NCBI RefSeq assembly: GCF_904846345.1
Contig: NZ_CAJHAJ010000009.1
Location: forward strand, 18,394-82,393
Source: Psychrobacter maritimus
GTDB taxonomy: Bacteria; Pseudomonadota; Gammaproteobacteria; Pseudomonadales; Moraxellaceae
Length of the DNA stretch: 64,000 nucleotides
Direction of reading: 5' to 3'
In this document: in pieces, positions 17,980 to 29,223 of the stretch
Numbering within the stretch: the first letter of the stretch is position 1
Layout of the letters: each line of letters starts with the position of its first letter
Program-made: the position numbers and the translations under genes
The notes under the pieces: model-generated
Told to the model about the DNA's origin: nothing
The model's database searches: none
What the model saw: the letters and a program-made list of their open reading frames with translations, nothing else

Positions 17980-19080
17980 TTATTTTTTACGTGACCATAG
18001 CCATTCGATGAGTGCCAATAGTGCGTTGTTGTCTGCACTGTCTTTTTTGCCACTCAGCTCACGGCTGCTCAACTCGCGAATAATGGCTGCACGTCCGTCA
18101 TTAAATAGCGATTGCGCATAACTGGTTGCCTGCTCAACGCCCATCAATTTTACATAGGTAGATTTGTCTAACTTTTCATCGCTGCCAGCAGGTTTGCCAA
18201 GCGTATCGGTGCTGGTGGTGACGTCTAAAATATCGTCTTGTACCTGAAAGGCTAGACCAATATGCTGCGCACACTCTTGTAGAGCCATACGCTGTGGAGC
18301 GGTCGCGCCAGCACAAATAGCACCCATCAGCATAGCCGCTTCAATCAATGCGCCCGTTTTATCACGGTGGATGGCTTCCAAGTCGCTTTGTGAAATGCCT
18401 GTAGTAGCTTCGGCATTGAGATCAAGCATTTGACCAGAAACCATACGTCTGGCACGCGGCGCAAATATCGCGATGAGCTGGCTTGCAATAGATGAGTCAA
18501 ACGGCGCAAAGGTTGGCAGCTCTGCGGTCAATACTTCAAAAGCTAAGGTCTGTAGCACGTCACCGGCCAGCAGGGCAGTTGATTCTGCAAAGACGATATG
18601 CGCGGTCGGCTGACCACGGCGCAGGTCGTCATCGTCCATACATGGCAAGTCATCATGTACCAATGAATAGGTATGCAACAGCTCTACTGCCAATGCCGCA
18701 CGGCGACACATATCATAATCGGAATCGTTTTCTAACAGAGCTTCCAAACCGTCAGCGTTAGCCATACTGTTTTTATCATCAGTGCTTTTATCTGTATTTT
18801 CATTGGCATTAGCATTGCTTTGATTGACACTATCAAAGGCGCTGGCGACCAATAACGGACGTACCAATTTACCTTGACCGGTCATCACATAACGGCAGGC
18901 ATCAATCAGCGGGCTTGGCAGCTCAGCATAAGCAAATAGCACCTCGATATCTTGCGACAATTGCTCGCGCACGGCGTTATGAAATTGCTCGGTGTTGTTA
19001 TCAAAGCCAGCAAAAGATACGAGTCTTGCAGGCATCAGGCTTGGCGTATTGGTAGAAGAAGTAGAAACAGAAACAGTCAT
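17980..19080 (-). CDS. ispA: Polyprenyl synthetase (farnesyl diphosphate synthase-like)
   Basis: The enzyme condenses IPP with allylic diphosphates to farnesyl or geranyl diphosphate. The first Asp-rich motif reads HDDLPCMDDDDLRRG and the second FQVQDDILDVT, followed by LGKPAGSDEKLDKSTYV. At 366 aa it exceeds the usual 295-300. An insertion of about 35 polar residues (Asn, Asp, Lys, Ala) near residues 90-125 splits the N-terminal half ahead of RRAALAVELLHTYSL. Chain length of the product is inferred from similarity only. Confidence 0.92.
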   Translation of the reverse strand: MTVSVSTSSTNTPSLMPARLVSFAGFDNNTEQFHNAVREQLSQDIEVLFAYAELPSPLIDACRYVMTGQGKLVRPLLVASAFDSVNQSNANANENTDKSTDDKNSMANADGLEALLENDSDYDMCRRAALAVELLHTYSLVHDDLPCMDDDDLRRGQPTAHIVFAESTALLAGDVLQTLAFEVLTAELPTFAPFDSSIASQLIAIFAPRARRMVSGQMLDLNAEATTGISQSDLEAIHRDKTGALIEAAMLMGAICAGATAPQRMALQECAQHIGLAFQVQDDILDVTTSTDTLGKPAGSDEKLDKSTYVKLMGVEQATSYAQSLFNDGRAAIIRELSSRELSGKKDSADNNALLALIEWLWSRKK

Positions 19081-19283
19081 AACCCAACCATCTATCAGGT
19101 GAATAATAAAAATAGTGCTAGTGTAGCATGATAGATTATATTCCTTAGCGAGCGGGTATCATCAATGACGCATTTTTGGCGCTTTAATGTTAAAAAACCT
19201 GCTTAAAAAAGCTGGCAAGAATACAACAAGCCTTCGTTACGTATGGGCGATGTATCTTGGCCGTTGGATATGTTTTGATAAGG

Positions 19284-19313
19284 AATAGCGCTTATCGATA
19301 AATAAGCGCTATT
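19284..19313. promoter_or_regulatory. Perfect 12-bp inverted repeat
   Basis: AATAGCGCTTAT and its exact complement are separated by six bases (CGATAA). Only three T residues follow, so it is a poor terminator. It could be an operator or RNA hairpin. Confidence 0.5.
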
Positions 19314-19793
19314 TATAAGCGTTAAAAGCATGATTGTCAGTATATAATCTCAGTATACAAGCAGTCACTTAAAGCACCTTGGCAGCAAGGTAAAGGGCTA
19401 GTATCGACTTAAGAGTGACTTGCGAGTATGGTATTAGCTTGTGACAGTCGGGGGCATAATCCCCTACACTAATTGGCGTGAAAATGGTCTGGTGCTTAGC
19501 AGGTGGGTTTTTAGCCCTTATCTATGTGACATATCAGCTCAATATTCAGTCAGTATTTATACGACGGGTATTCGCACCATTAGGATTTATCACAGCATAC
19601 CGGCAACAATCGTATATAAATAAAGCGCCGTATTCAGTTGTGCTAACGCGGTAACATTCGGCATAGAATATGAATATATAAGCATGAGCGCTGGATAATA
19701 AAGACATCTGCACTGCTTACTTTATACTGACTTTATAAGGCAGTAGGTTGGCAGTGTTATTACTCGTTTTACTAACAATAACTGGCTATGTGC

Positions 19794-19822
19794 TTTAATT
19801 TTAAAACTTTTAATTTTAAAAC
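19794..19822. repeat. 14-15-bp tandem duplication upstream of fadB
   Basis: TTTAATTTTAAAAC is followed at once by TTTTAATTTTAAAAC, 31 bp ahead of the fadB start. Confidence 0.75.
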
Positions 19823-19853
19823 GTAGCTTTCGTTATATAGCAAGGAGTTTCAA

Positions 19854-22013
19854 ATGGTATACCAAGGAAATCGCATCACGGTGACAATGCTAGAGGATGG
19901 CATCGCCAACATGCAGTACAACGCCGAAAATGAGAGCGTGAACAAGTTTGATGCTGAAACCAATAAGCAATTTGGCGAAGCGGTTACTGCTTTAGAAAAA
20001 GCGGATAACGTAAAGGGTCTTATTGTGACATCAAGCAAAGGCGTGTTTATCGCTGGTGCTGATATCACAGAATTCGTCGGCTCTTTTAAAAAGCCAGAAA
20101 GCGAAATCAAAGATTGGGTTGTTAACATCAACGACGCCTTTAACCGTTTTGAAGATTTGCCGTTTCCAAAAGTAGCCGCTATCAATGGCGCAGCGCTTGG
20201 CGGTGGTTGTGAGATGACCTTAGTTTGTGAATACCGCGTCATGAGCGACAAAGCCATCATCGGTCTTCCAGAAACCCAATTGGGTATTTTCCCAGGTTTT
20301 GGTGGTACGGTTCGTAGTACGCGTATCATTGGTATCGACAATGCGCTTGAGCTTATCGCTACTGGTACACCAAAGAAAGCACTTGATGCGTTAAAACTTG
20401 GCTTAGTGGATGCGACTGTTCCTGCCGATGATTTACAAGATGCAGCGATTGATCTGGTCAAAAAATGTATCTCAGGTGAGCTTGATTGGCAAGCAAAGCG
20501 TGAAGAGAAGCTTGCGCCTGTTAAGCTAAACCAGCTTGAGCAAGCGATGGCATTTAACAGCGCAAAAGGTATGATTTTTGCCAAAGCCAATCCTAAGCAG
20601 TATCCAGCGCCAGCAATCGCTATTGAAGCAATTGAAAAGCATGTAAATCTGCCACGTGATAAAGCAATTGAAGTCGAAGCGACTTACTTCGCAAAAGCGG
20701 CGAAAACCCCACAAGCAGAAAGCTTGGTTGGTCTGTTCTTAAACGATCAGTTGGTCAAAAAATTAGCTAAGCAGCACAGCAAAAAAGCACATGAAATCAA
20801 TGAAGCGGCCGTACTTGGCGCGGGTATCATGGGCGGCGGTATCGCTTATCAGGCAGCCAGCAAAGGCTTGCCAATCATTATGAAAGACATCAAGTCTGAG
20901 CAATTAGACCTTGGTATGGGCGAAGCCAGCAAGCTACTTGGCAAAATGGTTGAACGTGGCAAGATGACCCCAGCAAAAATGGGCGAAACGTTAAGCCGTA
21001 TCCGTCCGACTTTGAACTATGGTGACTTTGCTGAGACTGATATCGTTATCGAAGCGGTGGTAGAAAATCCAAACGTTAAGCGTGCGGTACTAAAAGAAGT
21101 CGAAGGCTTGGTAAAAGACGATTGTATCCTAGCGTCAAACACCTCAACGATTTCTATTACTTTCTTAGCGGAAGCACTTGAGCGCCCAGAAAACTTCGTT
21201 GGTATGCATTTTTTCAACCCAGTAAACCGTATGCCGTTAGTAGAAGTTATTCGCGGTGAAAAATCTTCTGAAGAAGCTATTTCAACGACCGTTGCTTTGG
21301 CCACAAAAATGGGTAAAGTGCCTGTCGTCGTGAATGACTGCCCAGGTTTCTTGGTAAACCGTGTGTTGTTCCCATACTTTGGTGCCTTTGACTTGCTCCT
21401 TAAGCAAGGTGCGGATTTTGCTCATGTCGATAAAGTTATGGAAAAATTCGGCTGGCCGATGGGTCCTGCTTACCTAATCGACGTCGTTGGTTTAGATACT
21501 GGCGTACACGGCGCAGAAGTCATGGCAGAAGGTTTCCCTGACCGCATGAAGCCTGATTATAAAGGTGCTATCGAGCATTTATATGAAAACAAACGCCTAG
21601 GTCAGAAAAACGGTATTGGTTTCTATAAATATGAGATGGACAAGCGCGGCAAGCCTAAAAAAGTTGCTGATGAAGCGACTTATGAGCTACTTAAAGCCAC
21701 TACTGATAGCGACAAGCAAACCTTTGATGATCAAGCGATTATCGACCGCACCATGCTGGCTTTCTGTAATGAGACTGTACGTTGCCTAGAAGATAATATC
21801 GTTAGCACGCCATCTGAAGCCGATATGGCGATGATTATGGGCGTTGGTTTCCCACCATTCCGCGGTGGTCCTTGCCGTTATATCGACCAAATGGGTCTAG
21901 ATAACTACTTGGTGCTGTGTGAAAAATACGCATACCTTGGCAAAGCCTATGAAGCCCCGCAAAAGATTCGCGATATGGCAGCAGCAGGCGAGACCTTTTA
22001 CGCCACGGCGTAA
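19854..22013 (+). CDS. fadB: Fatty acid oxidation complex alpha subunit
   Basis: FadB carries enoyl-CoA hydratase/isomerase and 3-hydroxyacyl-CoA dehydrogenase activities of beta-oxidation. The N-terminal crotonase domain shows [22 protein letters not shown] and GIFPGFGGT. The dehydrogenase domain starts with [19 protein letters not shown] near residue 322, then the NTSTI and GMHFFNPV motifs. At 719 aa it has family length. An AAGGAG ribosome site is well placed. fadA follows 246 bp downstream, so the two probably form an operon or closely linked units encoding the complex. Confidence 0.97.
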   Translation: MVYQGNRITVTMLEDGIANMQYNAENESVNKFDAETNKQFGEAVTALEKADNVKGLIVTSSKGVFIAGADITEFVGSFKKPESEIKDWVVNINDAFNRFEDLPFPKVAAINGAALGGGCEMTLVCEYRVMSDKAIIGLPETQLGIFPGFGGTVRSTRIIGIDNALELIATGTPKKALDALKLGLVDATVPADDLQDAAIDLVKKCISGELDWQAKREEKLAPVKLNQLEQAMAFNSAKGMIFAKANPKQYPAPAIAIEAIEKHVNLPRDKAIEVEATYFAKAAKTPQAESLVGLFLNDQLVKKLAKQHSKKAHEINEAAVLGAGIMGGGIAYQAASKGLPIIMKDIKSEQLDLGMGEASKLLGKMVERGKMTPAKMGETLSRIRPTLNYGDFAETDIVIEAVVENPNVKRAVLKEVEGLVKDDCILASNTSTISITFLAEALERPENFVGMHFFNPVNRMPLVEVIRGEKSSEEAISTTVALATKMGKVPVVVNDCPGFLVNRVLFPYFGAFDLLLKQGADFAHVDKVMEKFGWPMGPAYLIDVVGLDTGVHGAEVMAEGFPDRMKPDYKGAIEHLYENKRLGQKNGIGFYKYEMDKRGKPKKVADEATYELLKATTDSDKQTFDDQAIIDRTMLAFCNETVRCLEDNIVSTPSEADMAMIMGVGFPPFRGGPCRYIDQMGLDNYLVLCEKYAYLGKAYEAPQKIRDMAAAGETFYATA

Positions 22014-22214
22014 TGGGCAGTCATTACTAGGATGAAGTGCCGTACGTTTGTTATTAAGGCTGAGAGAAAATTAGTTATTTATGCTCTTTAATGCCAATAT
22101 TTTTTTAATAGCAGACGTACGATTATAGTTGGTTGAATTTAAGCTAGTACAAGAAAATCGAGCGCAGAGGTACCTATTGTACTTTAAGCGAGATTGACGC
22201 AGTCATAGCATTAA

Positions 22215-23432
<1,218 letters not shown>

Positions 23433-23471
23433 TTCTTAGACTGTATTAGCTTTGCAATATTTTAGCATTTT

Positions 23472-23509
23472 AAAAGAAGCCTCCAATCAAGCGATTGGGG
23501 GCTTTTTTA
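23472..23509 (+). terminator. Terminator after fadA
   Basis: The hairpin GAAGCCTCCAATC / GATTGGGGGCTTTTTT lies about 40 bp past the stop codon. Confidence 0.9.
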
Positions 23510-23688
23510 TTTATAAACAATAACGAGGTATCTATGACGCAACGTTCATAAGTTGTTAATAAAAATTATCTCCATTGACGCCCTCAGCAAACTATGACTA
23601 AATAAGAGCTAGGTTTAATAATAATGATATAGAGGCCAAAAATAGCGTCGCCTTTACTTATCAATGTCAGTCGTACAAGGAGTGTACT

Positions 23689-24264
23689 ATGTCTACCATG
23701 ATTACCGATCGCACTTATCGTATCGCCCGTGAAAATACCCAAGCGATGATTATCGATGTTCAAGAACGCTTAACGCCGCATATCTATGACCATGAAAATA
23801 TTGTCAAAAAGACCGTCACGCTAATCAAAGGGCTGCAAGCGCTTGATATTCCGATTATGCTCAATGAGCAATATAAAAAGGGACTTGGCGATACCCTGCC
23901 TGAAATACGTGAGGTACTAGAAGGCGACAATGCCAAAAGCTTTGAAAAAGTCACTTTTAGCGCTTGTGATAATGACGATTCGTGGCATTATTTAGCCCAA
24001 CAAAATCGTAGCATTGTTCTATTATTTGGGGTGGAGGCGCATGTCTGCGTCATGCAAACGGCGCTTGATTTGCTCGATAATGGCATGCAGCCAGTGATTA
24101 TTGGTGATGCCGTTGGCTCGCGTTTTCCTTATGATAAGAAGCAAGCGATTCGCCGTATCCGCCGCGCTGGTGGCGTGATTAGTACGGTAGAATCCATTCT
24201 TTTTGAGCTTTGTCGCAGTAGTAAAGACCCTGCGTTTAAAACCATTAGTAATTTGATTAAGTGA
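23689..24264 (+). CDS. Isochorismatase-family hydrolase
   Basis: This 191-aa protein has the cysteine-hydrolase fold. The probable triad is Asp23 (IIDVQERL), Lys87 (FEKVTF) and Cys120 (GVEAHVCVMQT). The Cys-centred motif and length resemble the YcaC-like branch, whose physiological substrates are mostly unknown. An AAGGAG ribosome site precedes the start. It is monocistronic, with a terminator at 24314-24353. Confidence 0.9.
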   Translation: MSTMITDRTYRIARENTQAMIIDVQERLTPHIYDHENIVKKTVTLIKGLQALDIPIMLNEQYKKGLGDTLPEIREVLEGDNAKSFEKVTFSACDNDDSWHYLAQQNRSIVLLFGVEAHVCVMQTALDLLDNGMQPVIIGDAVGSRFPYDKKQAIRRIRRAGGVISTVESILFELCRSSKDPAFKTISNLIK

Positions 24265-24313
24265 CTTAATTAAGCGGATTGATTGGTTATAAAACAGTTT
24301 TTTGATGGTTAAT

Positions 24314-24353
24314 AAAAAAAGATAGCGCTGAAGATTTAGGTGCTATCTTTTTT
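24314..24353 (+). terminator. Terminator after isochorismatase-family gene
   Basis: The hairpin AAAAAAAGATAGC / GCTATCTTTTTT has U-runs on both sides and sits just before the MITE-like element. Confidence 0.85.
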
Positions 24354-24361
24354 CAATACTC

Positions 24362-24531
24362 GGGCGTGTCCTCAATTCAATCGATGGACATCTAAATGGT
24401 CTAAAAATGGCTAAATTTCGCCAAACTTCGTCAAATAGCTTGGCAATATCCCGATATTAACTGCACTATTTTCCTTGTTTGGCTACAATTTATCTCATTT
24501 TTATCACCATTTTTAAAATGAGGACACGCCC
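24362..24531. mobile_element. MITE-like element with 13-bp terminal inverted repeats
   Basis: The 170-bp segment begins GGGCGTGTCCTCA and ends with the exact complement TGAGGACACGCCC. It has no open frame that could code a transposase. The ends look like those of IS5-group elements, judged from memory, so this may be an internally deleted derivative. No clear target-site duplication is visible (left flank TACTC, right flank TAACT). It sits between the isochorismatase-gene terminator and the 3' end of the MFS gene. Confidence 0.75.
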
Positions 24532-24572
24532 TAACTTTTTTCGCCTTTAAGTAACGATTTAAAATAACGCTT

Positions 24573-25847
24573 TTAAACAACGTTTGAACTTGGTTTAACA
24601 GTAGATTTAATTGCTGGCTTATCCTTTATTTTTAAGACTAAAAAAGTAGCTGAAGCAACGGCAATAATCAGTACCCAACCAGTCGGCGTCCAACTGCCTG
24701 TCAGTCCTTTCACGCCCTGCATCAGCAACACCATCATAACACCACCTAGATTGCCCATCATCATTAGCATAGCAACTGCTTTAGCCGCTTGTGAGGCGTG
24801 TACGGTATCTTCAGCGGCGGCAATCAGTAATGGATAACCTGCCAACAAGAAAAATCCTAATATAAAGCTGAGCAATAATGTTGTGGTTCCTGTGGTTAAA
24901 TACAGTAAAGGATAGGTGGCGCTCGCACCAATTAGCGTTGCCAATATTAAAAAAATGCGCCGTTTTTGTAGATAGTCAGATAATAGCGGAATCAGTAGCG
25001 CGCCTAAAATACCGCCGACGATCAGCATGGCAGTAATAATACCCGCCGTCGCTTCATCAATACCGCGCGGCGCAAGAATAGGAGCAATCCAGTTACTTAA
25101 TCCATTAAAATAACCCATCGCAATAAACACCGCTAATGAGATAAACCATAGGCGCTTATTTTTTAATAGCGATTCGATTTCGTGCAGTGAGATAGCGCTA
25201 TCTTGTTGTTTGGGTTTTTCAGCGACCACTAATAAAAATCCTACTACTGCCACTGCCGTAATAATGACATTGATAAGTAGCATACCAGAGAAGCCAAATG
25301 CCTCGATTAATGGGGCAGGGGCAAAAGCGCCAAGGGCAGTTGCCAAAAACATCCCACCCATAATCACGCCCGTTACGGTGGCGATTTGCGATTTATCAAA
25401 CCAGTCGGATGTCACTTGATTGATAGCATTGGTGATATACGGCTGAGCGATGGCAATTAGTAATTGCCCTGCAAATACTAGCCAATAATGATCAGCGCCC
25501 AACCAACGTATTATTGAGCCTATCAGCATAAGCAACGCCGCTAAGCTGACGATTTTTTTATAGCCGATGTTATCGAGTACCTTGCCTGAATGGATGGCGA
25601 GCAGCACAAAAACGATAGGGAACATCAAGGTTAAAAGATTGGCAAAAAATTCATTAACGCCGAAATGTGCCTCGGTGCTAATTACGATGGTCGCAAAGGT
25701 CAGCCATAAAAACTGATTGACCCCCAGTAAAAGAGAGAAGCCTGCGATGATAAGCCATTTATTGGGTGGTTTTTGCTTGGAACTTATTGCAGTCGCGGTT
25801 GATGAATTAGCACGCGTTGTGGCGTCAGTGGTGGGTGGCATCGACAT
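24573..25847 (-). CDS. MFS transporter
   Basis: The 424-aa protein has about twelve hydrophobic segments and MFS features: a GKVLDNIGYKK loop after helix 2 and a mid-protein cytoplasmic loop (EKPKQQDSAISLHEIESLLKNKR). Order and spacing resemble the CynX/NNP-like branch of carriers. Substrate is unknown. The N-terminus (about 30 residues) is polar and Thr/Ser-rich. An AAGGATA site precedes the ATG at 25847. Neighbours give no hint of substrate. Confidence 0.87.
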   Translation of the reverse strand: MSMPPTTDATTRANSSTATAISSKQKPPNKWLIIAGFSLLLGVNQFLWLTFATIVISTEAHFGVNEFFANLLTLMFPIVFVLLAIHSGKVLDNIGYKKIVSLAALLMLIGSIIRWLGADHYWLVFAGQLLIAIAQPYITNAINQVTSDWFDKSQIATVTGVIMGGMFLATALGAFAPAPLIEAFGFSGMLLINVIITAVAVVGFLLVVAEKPKQQDSAISLHEIESLLKNKRLWFISLAVFIAMGYFNGLSNWIAPILAPRGIDEATAGIITAMLIVGGILGALLIPLLSDYLQKRRIFLILATLIGASATYPLLYLTTGTTTLLLSFILGFFLLAGYPLLIAAAEDTVHASQAAKAVAMLMMMGNLGGVMMVLLMQGVKGLTGSWTPTGWVLIIAVASATFLVLKIKDKPAIKSTVKPSSNVV

Positions 25848-25885
25848 ATCCTTGTCTGGTGCAGGTCATTATCCATTATTTTGTG

Positions 25886-25921
25886 CATAGCCTTGTCCAT
25901 AGCCTTATGCATCGCCTTTCG
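25886..25921. repeat. 12-bp tandem repeat (3 units) upstream of MFS gene
   Basis: CATAGCCTTGTC, CATAGCCTTATG and CATCGCCTTTCG follow one another without gaps. Confidence 0.8.
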
Positions 25922-26104
25922 CTTTATTATGAGCATTAGTTTAGTTTTAAACAATAAAAAATTAAGACACTTGCCATTATCTCCCGCTGAAAAAATTTAG
26001 ATTGCTAGTAGTAGGCGTAAAATATCTACTATAATAAGCACCTTTGCATAAAGATTAGAGTTAGATAAAGCGCTAACCATTCACCGATTAAAGCAGAGCA
26101 AGCC

Positions 26105-26764
26105 ATGCCGTTAGAAACCATTTCAGCAAACGCCAAATTAGCAACCAAGCAAACACCATTACCCAATCCAAAGCTCGCCTTAAATATCGATATCGATGAC
26201 GTGACGCACTTTTTATTAGAGCTTGATGCCCTTAAACGTGTCAATCGGCGCAGCTATGTGACGGGCACGACTCGCTTAGAAAATTCCGCCGAACATTCTT
26301 GGCATTTGGCGATGGCATGTTGGTCAATCGCTGAGTTGTTTGAGCTTGATGTTAATCATGAGAAATTGCTCAAAATGGCATTGATACATGATTTGGGTGA
26401 GATTGATGCCGGCGATACTTTTCTATACGCCGATAGCCGTGGTGATGCGCACGTTGATGAGCGTGCCGGTATTGCTCGATTGCAGAGCGAGCATGGCAAT
26501 GGGATTGCTGATTTAAGTGAGGTTTGGGAAGAGCAGGAAACGGGTCATAGTAAAGAAACCCAGCTGCTGAGGGTGGTTGATCGCTTGTTACCGTTTTTGC
26601 TTAATTTAAATACCAATGGAAAAACCTGGATTGATGCTAACGTTACACGCTCGCAAGTGGCTGGTGCGCATGAATTTATTAAAGACAGCTTTCCGAGTAT
26701 CCATGAGTGGCTAGCAAAACAGATTGATTATGCGACTAAACAAGGATGGTTGATTGATGCTTAG
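26105..26764 (+). CDS. HD-domain phosphohydrolase (YfbR-like)
   Basis: This 219-aa HD protein has the metal motif His in NSAEHSWHLAM, the HD pair in ALIHDLGEIDAGD, and a late Asp in RVVDRLLPFL. This arrangement matches HD_3 / 5'-deoxynucleotidase-like enzymes. The N-terminal 33 residues precede the conserved FLLELDALKRVNRRSYV. The exact substrate is not known; nucleotide monophosphates are the family precedent. The terminator at 26820 follows. Confidence 0.87.
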   Translation: MPLETISANAKLATKQTPLPNPKLALNIDIDDVTHFLLELDALKRVNRRSYVTGTTRLENSAEHSWHLAMACWSIAELFELDVNHEKLLKMALIHDLGEIDAGDTFLYADSRGDAHVDERAGIARLQSEHGNGIADLSEVWEEQETGHSKETQLLRVVDRLLPFLLNLNTNGKTWIDANVTRSQVAGAHEFIKDSFPSIHEWLAKQIDYATKQGWLIDA

Positions 26765-26819
26765 ATAAATAGAACTATAATTTACCATTTATAGTTAGGG
26801 CAATGAGCTGTAATACCCA

Positions 26820-26865
26820 TTAAAAAGCCCAATTAAGCATAATGATCCATACTTAATTGGGCTTA
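26820..26865. terminator. Bidirectional terminator between HD gene and psd
   Basis: A long hairpin (AAGCCCAATTAAG / CTTAATTGGGCTT) lies between convergent genes. Confidence 0.88.
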
Positions 26866-26889
26866 TATTTTCATCGTTAAACAGATGGC

Positions 26890-27726
26890 TTATTTAGCGT
26901 TAGCAACACCCAATAACTGTCCCATTTGTACCACGCTATTGGCTTGCATGTTCTCTTGCCAATCGGCTTTTGCGCCCTTTGGTAATATCACAATCGCAGT
27001 TGAGCCTAAATAAAAGCGTCCAAGCTCATCGCCTTTTGCAAAGCTCATATTGTGCTCGGCTTCTTGGATATCATCAGTGCGGCTGATTTTGCCGGTTGCT
27101 ACCGTTTCGATACCAGCGACAATCATTGCTCCAACCATCACCACCGCTGCTTTGCCGTATTTTGTGTCAAACAAACAGACCAACCGCTCGTTACGGGCAA
27201 ATAAATCAGGGACATTTGCTGCCGTGGTATTATTAACAGAAAATAGCGTACCCGGTACATAACGGGTTTTGGTCAAGGTACCAGCAAATGGCATATGCAC
27301 GCGGTGATAGTTGCTCGGCGCTAGATATACGGTCGCAAAGCTGCCATCAGCAAAATAGCTGCCCTCTTCGCTATTGGCCAGTAATTGTCCGATGTCATAG
27401 TCACGACCTTTGGCTTGCAGCAATTTATGGTCGCGGATTTGCCCGAGCTGGGAGATGACGCCATCAGCAGGACTGACAATGCCGTTTGCACTGCTATCAA
27501 TGATACGTGCATCATCTTTTAGCTCACGGGTAAAAAAGTCATTAAAGCTTTCATAAGCGTTAAAGCTTTGGCGCTCGTATTCATCTAAGCTCACATTGTA
27601 AGCTTTGGCAAAACTGCGGATAAAGGTGCGCTTAACATAAGGATGGCGGCTGGCGGCCAAACGTCCAGCTACTTTACTCAACTGCTGCTGCGGCACAAAT
27701 TGTTGAAGGGTGGCAAATAAATTCAT
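26890..27726 (-). CDS. psd: Phosphatidylserine decarboxylase proenzyme
   Basis: Psd makes phosphatidylethanolamine at the inner membrane. The self-cleavage motif LGST, which generates the pyruvoyl group, is at residues 240-243, counting from the ATG at 27726. The segments ESFNDFFTRELK, SPADGVISQLG and YHRVHMPFAGTL are typical. The frame stays open upstream to 27930 but would overlap dtd on the other strand, so I prefer the ATG that begins MNLFATLQQFVP. That gives 278 aa, the family length. Confidence 0.96.
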   Translation of the reverse strand: MNLFATLQQFVPQQQLSKVAGRLAASRHPYVKRTFIRSFAKAYNVSLDEYERQSFNAYESFNDFFTRELKDDARIIDSSANGIVSPADGVISQLGQIRDHKLLQAKGRDYDIGQLLANSEEGSYFADGSFATVYLAPSNYHRVHMPFAGTLTKTRYVPGTLFSVNNTTAANVPDLFARNERLVCLFDTKYGKAAVVMVGAMIVAGIETVATGKISRTDDIQEAEHNMSFAKGDELGRFYLGSTAIVILPKGAKADWQENMQANSVVQMGQLLGVANAK

Positions 27727-27855
27727 AATGAGGCTACCAAAATAGGGTTTGATGTAATAATTAATTAGGCAAGTTAATGGCGGTATTTTATCATGGTCAG
27801 GGTATGGTTGTATGGCCATAAACTGTAAGCTATTTATAAATAAGGAAGGCCGTAA

Positions 27856-28308
27856 ATGAGAGCACTGATACAAAGGGTGCACCGTGCGAGTGTCACTGTC
27901 GATGCGCACTGCGTTGGTGAGATTGAGCATGGCCTATTGGCCTATATTGGCTTGGGTCATGATGATAATCTGCAAAGTGCGCAGCGTATGATTGATAAAA
28001 TTCTCACTTATCGCATTTTTGATAATGATGATGACCCTGCTAAGTTTGGTAAATTGGATAAAAATGTTCAGCAAGTAGGCGGTGGCTTATTACTGGTCTC
28101 ACAATTTACCTTAATGGCAAAAACCGATAAGGGGCGTCGTCCTGACTTTGGCGGAGCAATGGCACCCGATGCCGCGCAAGCCTTATTTGAACAACTGGTA
28201 AATTACGCCAAAACCCAACATCCTAATGTGGCGACCGGTCAATTTGGCGCTGATATGCAAGTGGTAAGTATCAACGATGGACCATTAAATTTTTTATTGG
28301 AAGTTTAG
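27856..28308 (+). CDS. dtd: D-aminoacyl-tRNA deacylase
   Basis: DTD removes D-amino acids mischarged on tRNA, and also glycine from tRNA-Ala. The hallmark SQFTLMAKTDKGRRPDF and the C-terminal NDGP motif (Gly-cisPro) are present, and the start MRALIQRVHRASVTV is typical. At 150 aa it has family length. It is divergent from psd, with about 130 bp between the two starts. Confidence 0.97.
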   Translation: MRALIQRVHRASVTVDAHCVGEIEHGLLAYIGLGHDDNLQSAQRMIDKILTYRIFDNDDDPAKFGKLDKNVQQVGGGLLLVSQFTLMAKTDKGRRPDFGGAMAPDAAQALFEQLVNYAKTQHPNVATGQFGADMQVVSINDGPLNFLLEV

Positions 28309-28324
28309 AGGTTTAACGTTTTAG

Positions 28325-28354
28325 AAGCTTGATTTTTACAAGCTTAATTTTTTG
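28325..28354. repeat. 15-bp tandem duplication between dtd and M23 peptidase gene
   Basis: AAGCTTGATTTTTAC is followed at once by AAGCTTAATTTTTTG. Confidence 0.75.
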
Positions 28355-28371
28355 CACTAAAGTTTTAAAGG

Positions 28372-28980
28372 CTAGCTTTCAGGCTTTTGTAGCAAAGTAT
28401 AAGGATTGACCGCGCTGCCATTGATATAAATCCCGTAATGGACGTGCGGCGGCGTACCTTTGGCATTACCACTGTCGCCGACGTAACCGATGATATCGCC
28501 GCTATTTACCCAGTCGTTTGGGCTAATATCGGCATAATCCTCTAGATGCGCATAATAATGTCCTGCGCCGCCCGGTCCAATGATGAACACCACGCGACCG
28601 CCTAACGTATTTTCACCGACTTTACTGACGATGCCTTGTGTCGTGGCCTGTATCGGCGTACCTCGCTTGGCAAATATATCGATGCCTTCGTGAGAGCGAC
28701 CTTGGCTACGCGCGCCGCCCCATGTATCGGTTAGGTGCTGTGCTGGTAATGGCGAGGGCAGACTGTTTTCTGTGGGCAGTGGTTGTTGTAATAAACTGAG
28801 CTGTTGCCATTTTGCCATCACAAACGACTGGGTTTGTTGACTGATACTCGGTAAGAGCTTGTCAAATACAAATAACAGCATCAATAATACAGCTGCCTTG
28901 ATGAATACACTTATTACACGGCGTAAAAAGGTTGGTTTTGAATTTGGATTTGGCGGAAGCTTATTACCATCTGCTAGCAT
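28372..28980 (-). CDS. M23 (LytM) family metallopeptidase
   Basis: The 202-aa protein has a single N-terminal membrane anchor near residues 22-41 and a LytM domain. The zinc ligands are His97 and Asp101 (HEGID) and His181 in HVHYG; His179 and the YYAHLEDY His complete the active site. All catalytic residues are intact, so it is probably an active peptidoglycan endopeptidase in the periplasm rather than an activator of the EnvC type. It converges with dtd. Confidence 0.92.
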   Translation of the reverse strand: MLADGNKLPPNPNSKPTFLRRVISVFIKAAVLLMLLFVFDKLLPSISQQTQSFVMAKWQQLSLLQQPLPTENSLPSPLPAQHLTDTWGGARSQGRSHEGIDIFAKRGTPIQATTQGIVSKVGENTLGGRVVFIIGPGGAGHYYAHLEDYADISPNDWVNSGDIIGYVGDSGNAKGTPPHVHYGIYINGSAVNPYTLLQKPES

Positions 28981-29091
28981 CGATATCTCTTTATTTTTTT
29001 TGAGTTAACCCTAATGGGTAGTATAAGAGTTAATATCTCTACTCTTTGTATACCATTGTTATTTCTGGTTTTTATCCCCATAAACATAACG

Positions 29092-29145
29092 TAGTTTTTA
29101 AAATTCACGCGGCTTTTAAATTTACCTAGCTTTTACAATTGCACT
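29092..29145. repeat. 18-bp degenerate tandem repeat (3 units)
   Basis: Units beginning GTAGTTTTTAAAATTCAC, GCGGCTTTTAAATTTACC and TAGCTTTTACAATTGCAC follow one another between the M23 and exonuclease genes. Confidence 0.65.
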
Positions 29146-29223
29146 TAAAACACCAATGTTGCTACCTATAGCGAAATAACTATCTATCAATAACTATGTT
29201 TAAATAACGATGGCTAAACATCT

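Larger units (their letters stand above)
19081..19853. other. 773-bp divergent region between ispA and fadB
   Basis: This is the longest gene-free stretch in the window. It holds a perfect 12-bp stem at 19284-19313, a GGGGG/CCCC hairpin near 19450-19465, and a 14-15-bp duplication just ahead of fadB. Both promoters must lie here. A short open frame at 19441-19623 lacks a ribosome site and familiar sequence, so I do not call it. Confidence 0.6.

Noticed and set aside
19441..19623. A 60-codon frame upstream of fadB
   Set aside because: No ribosome site and no familiar sequence; probably random in a promoter region.
19850..20590. A 246-codon open frame on the minus strand inside fadB
   Set aside because: It is fully antisense to a clear FadB, its protein is a low-complexity Ser/Pro/Leu-rich string, and it has no ribosome site. 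It is a shadow frame.
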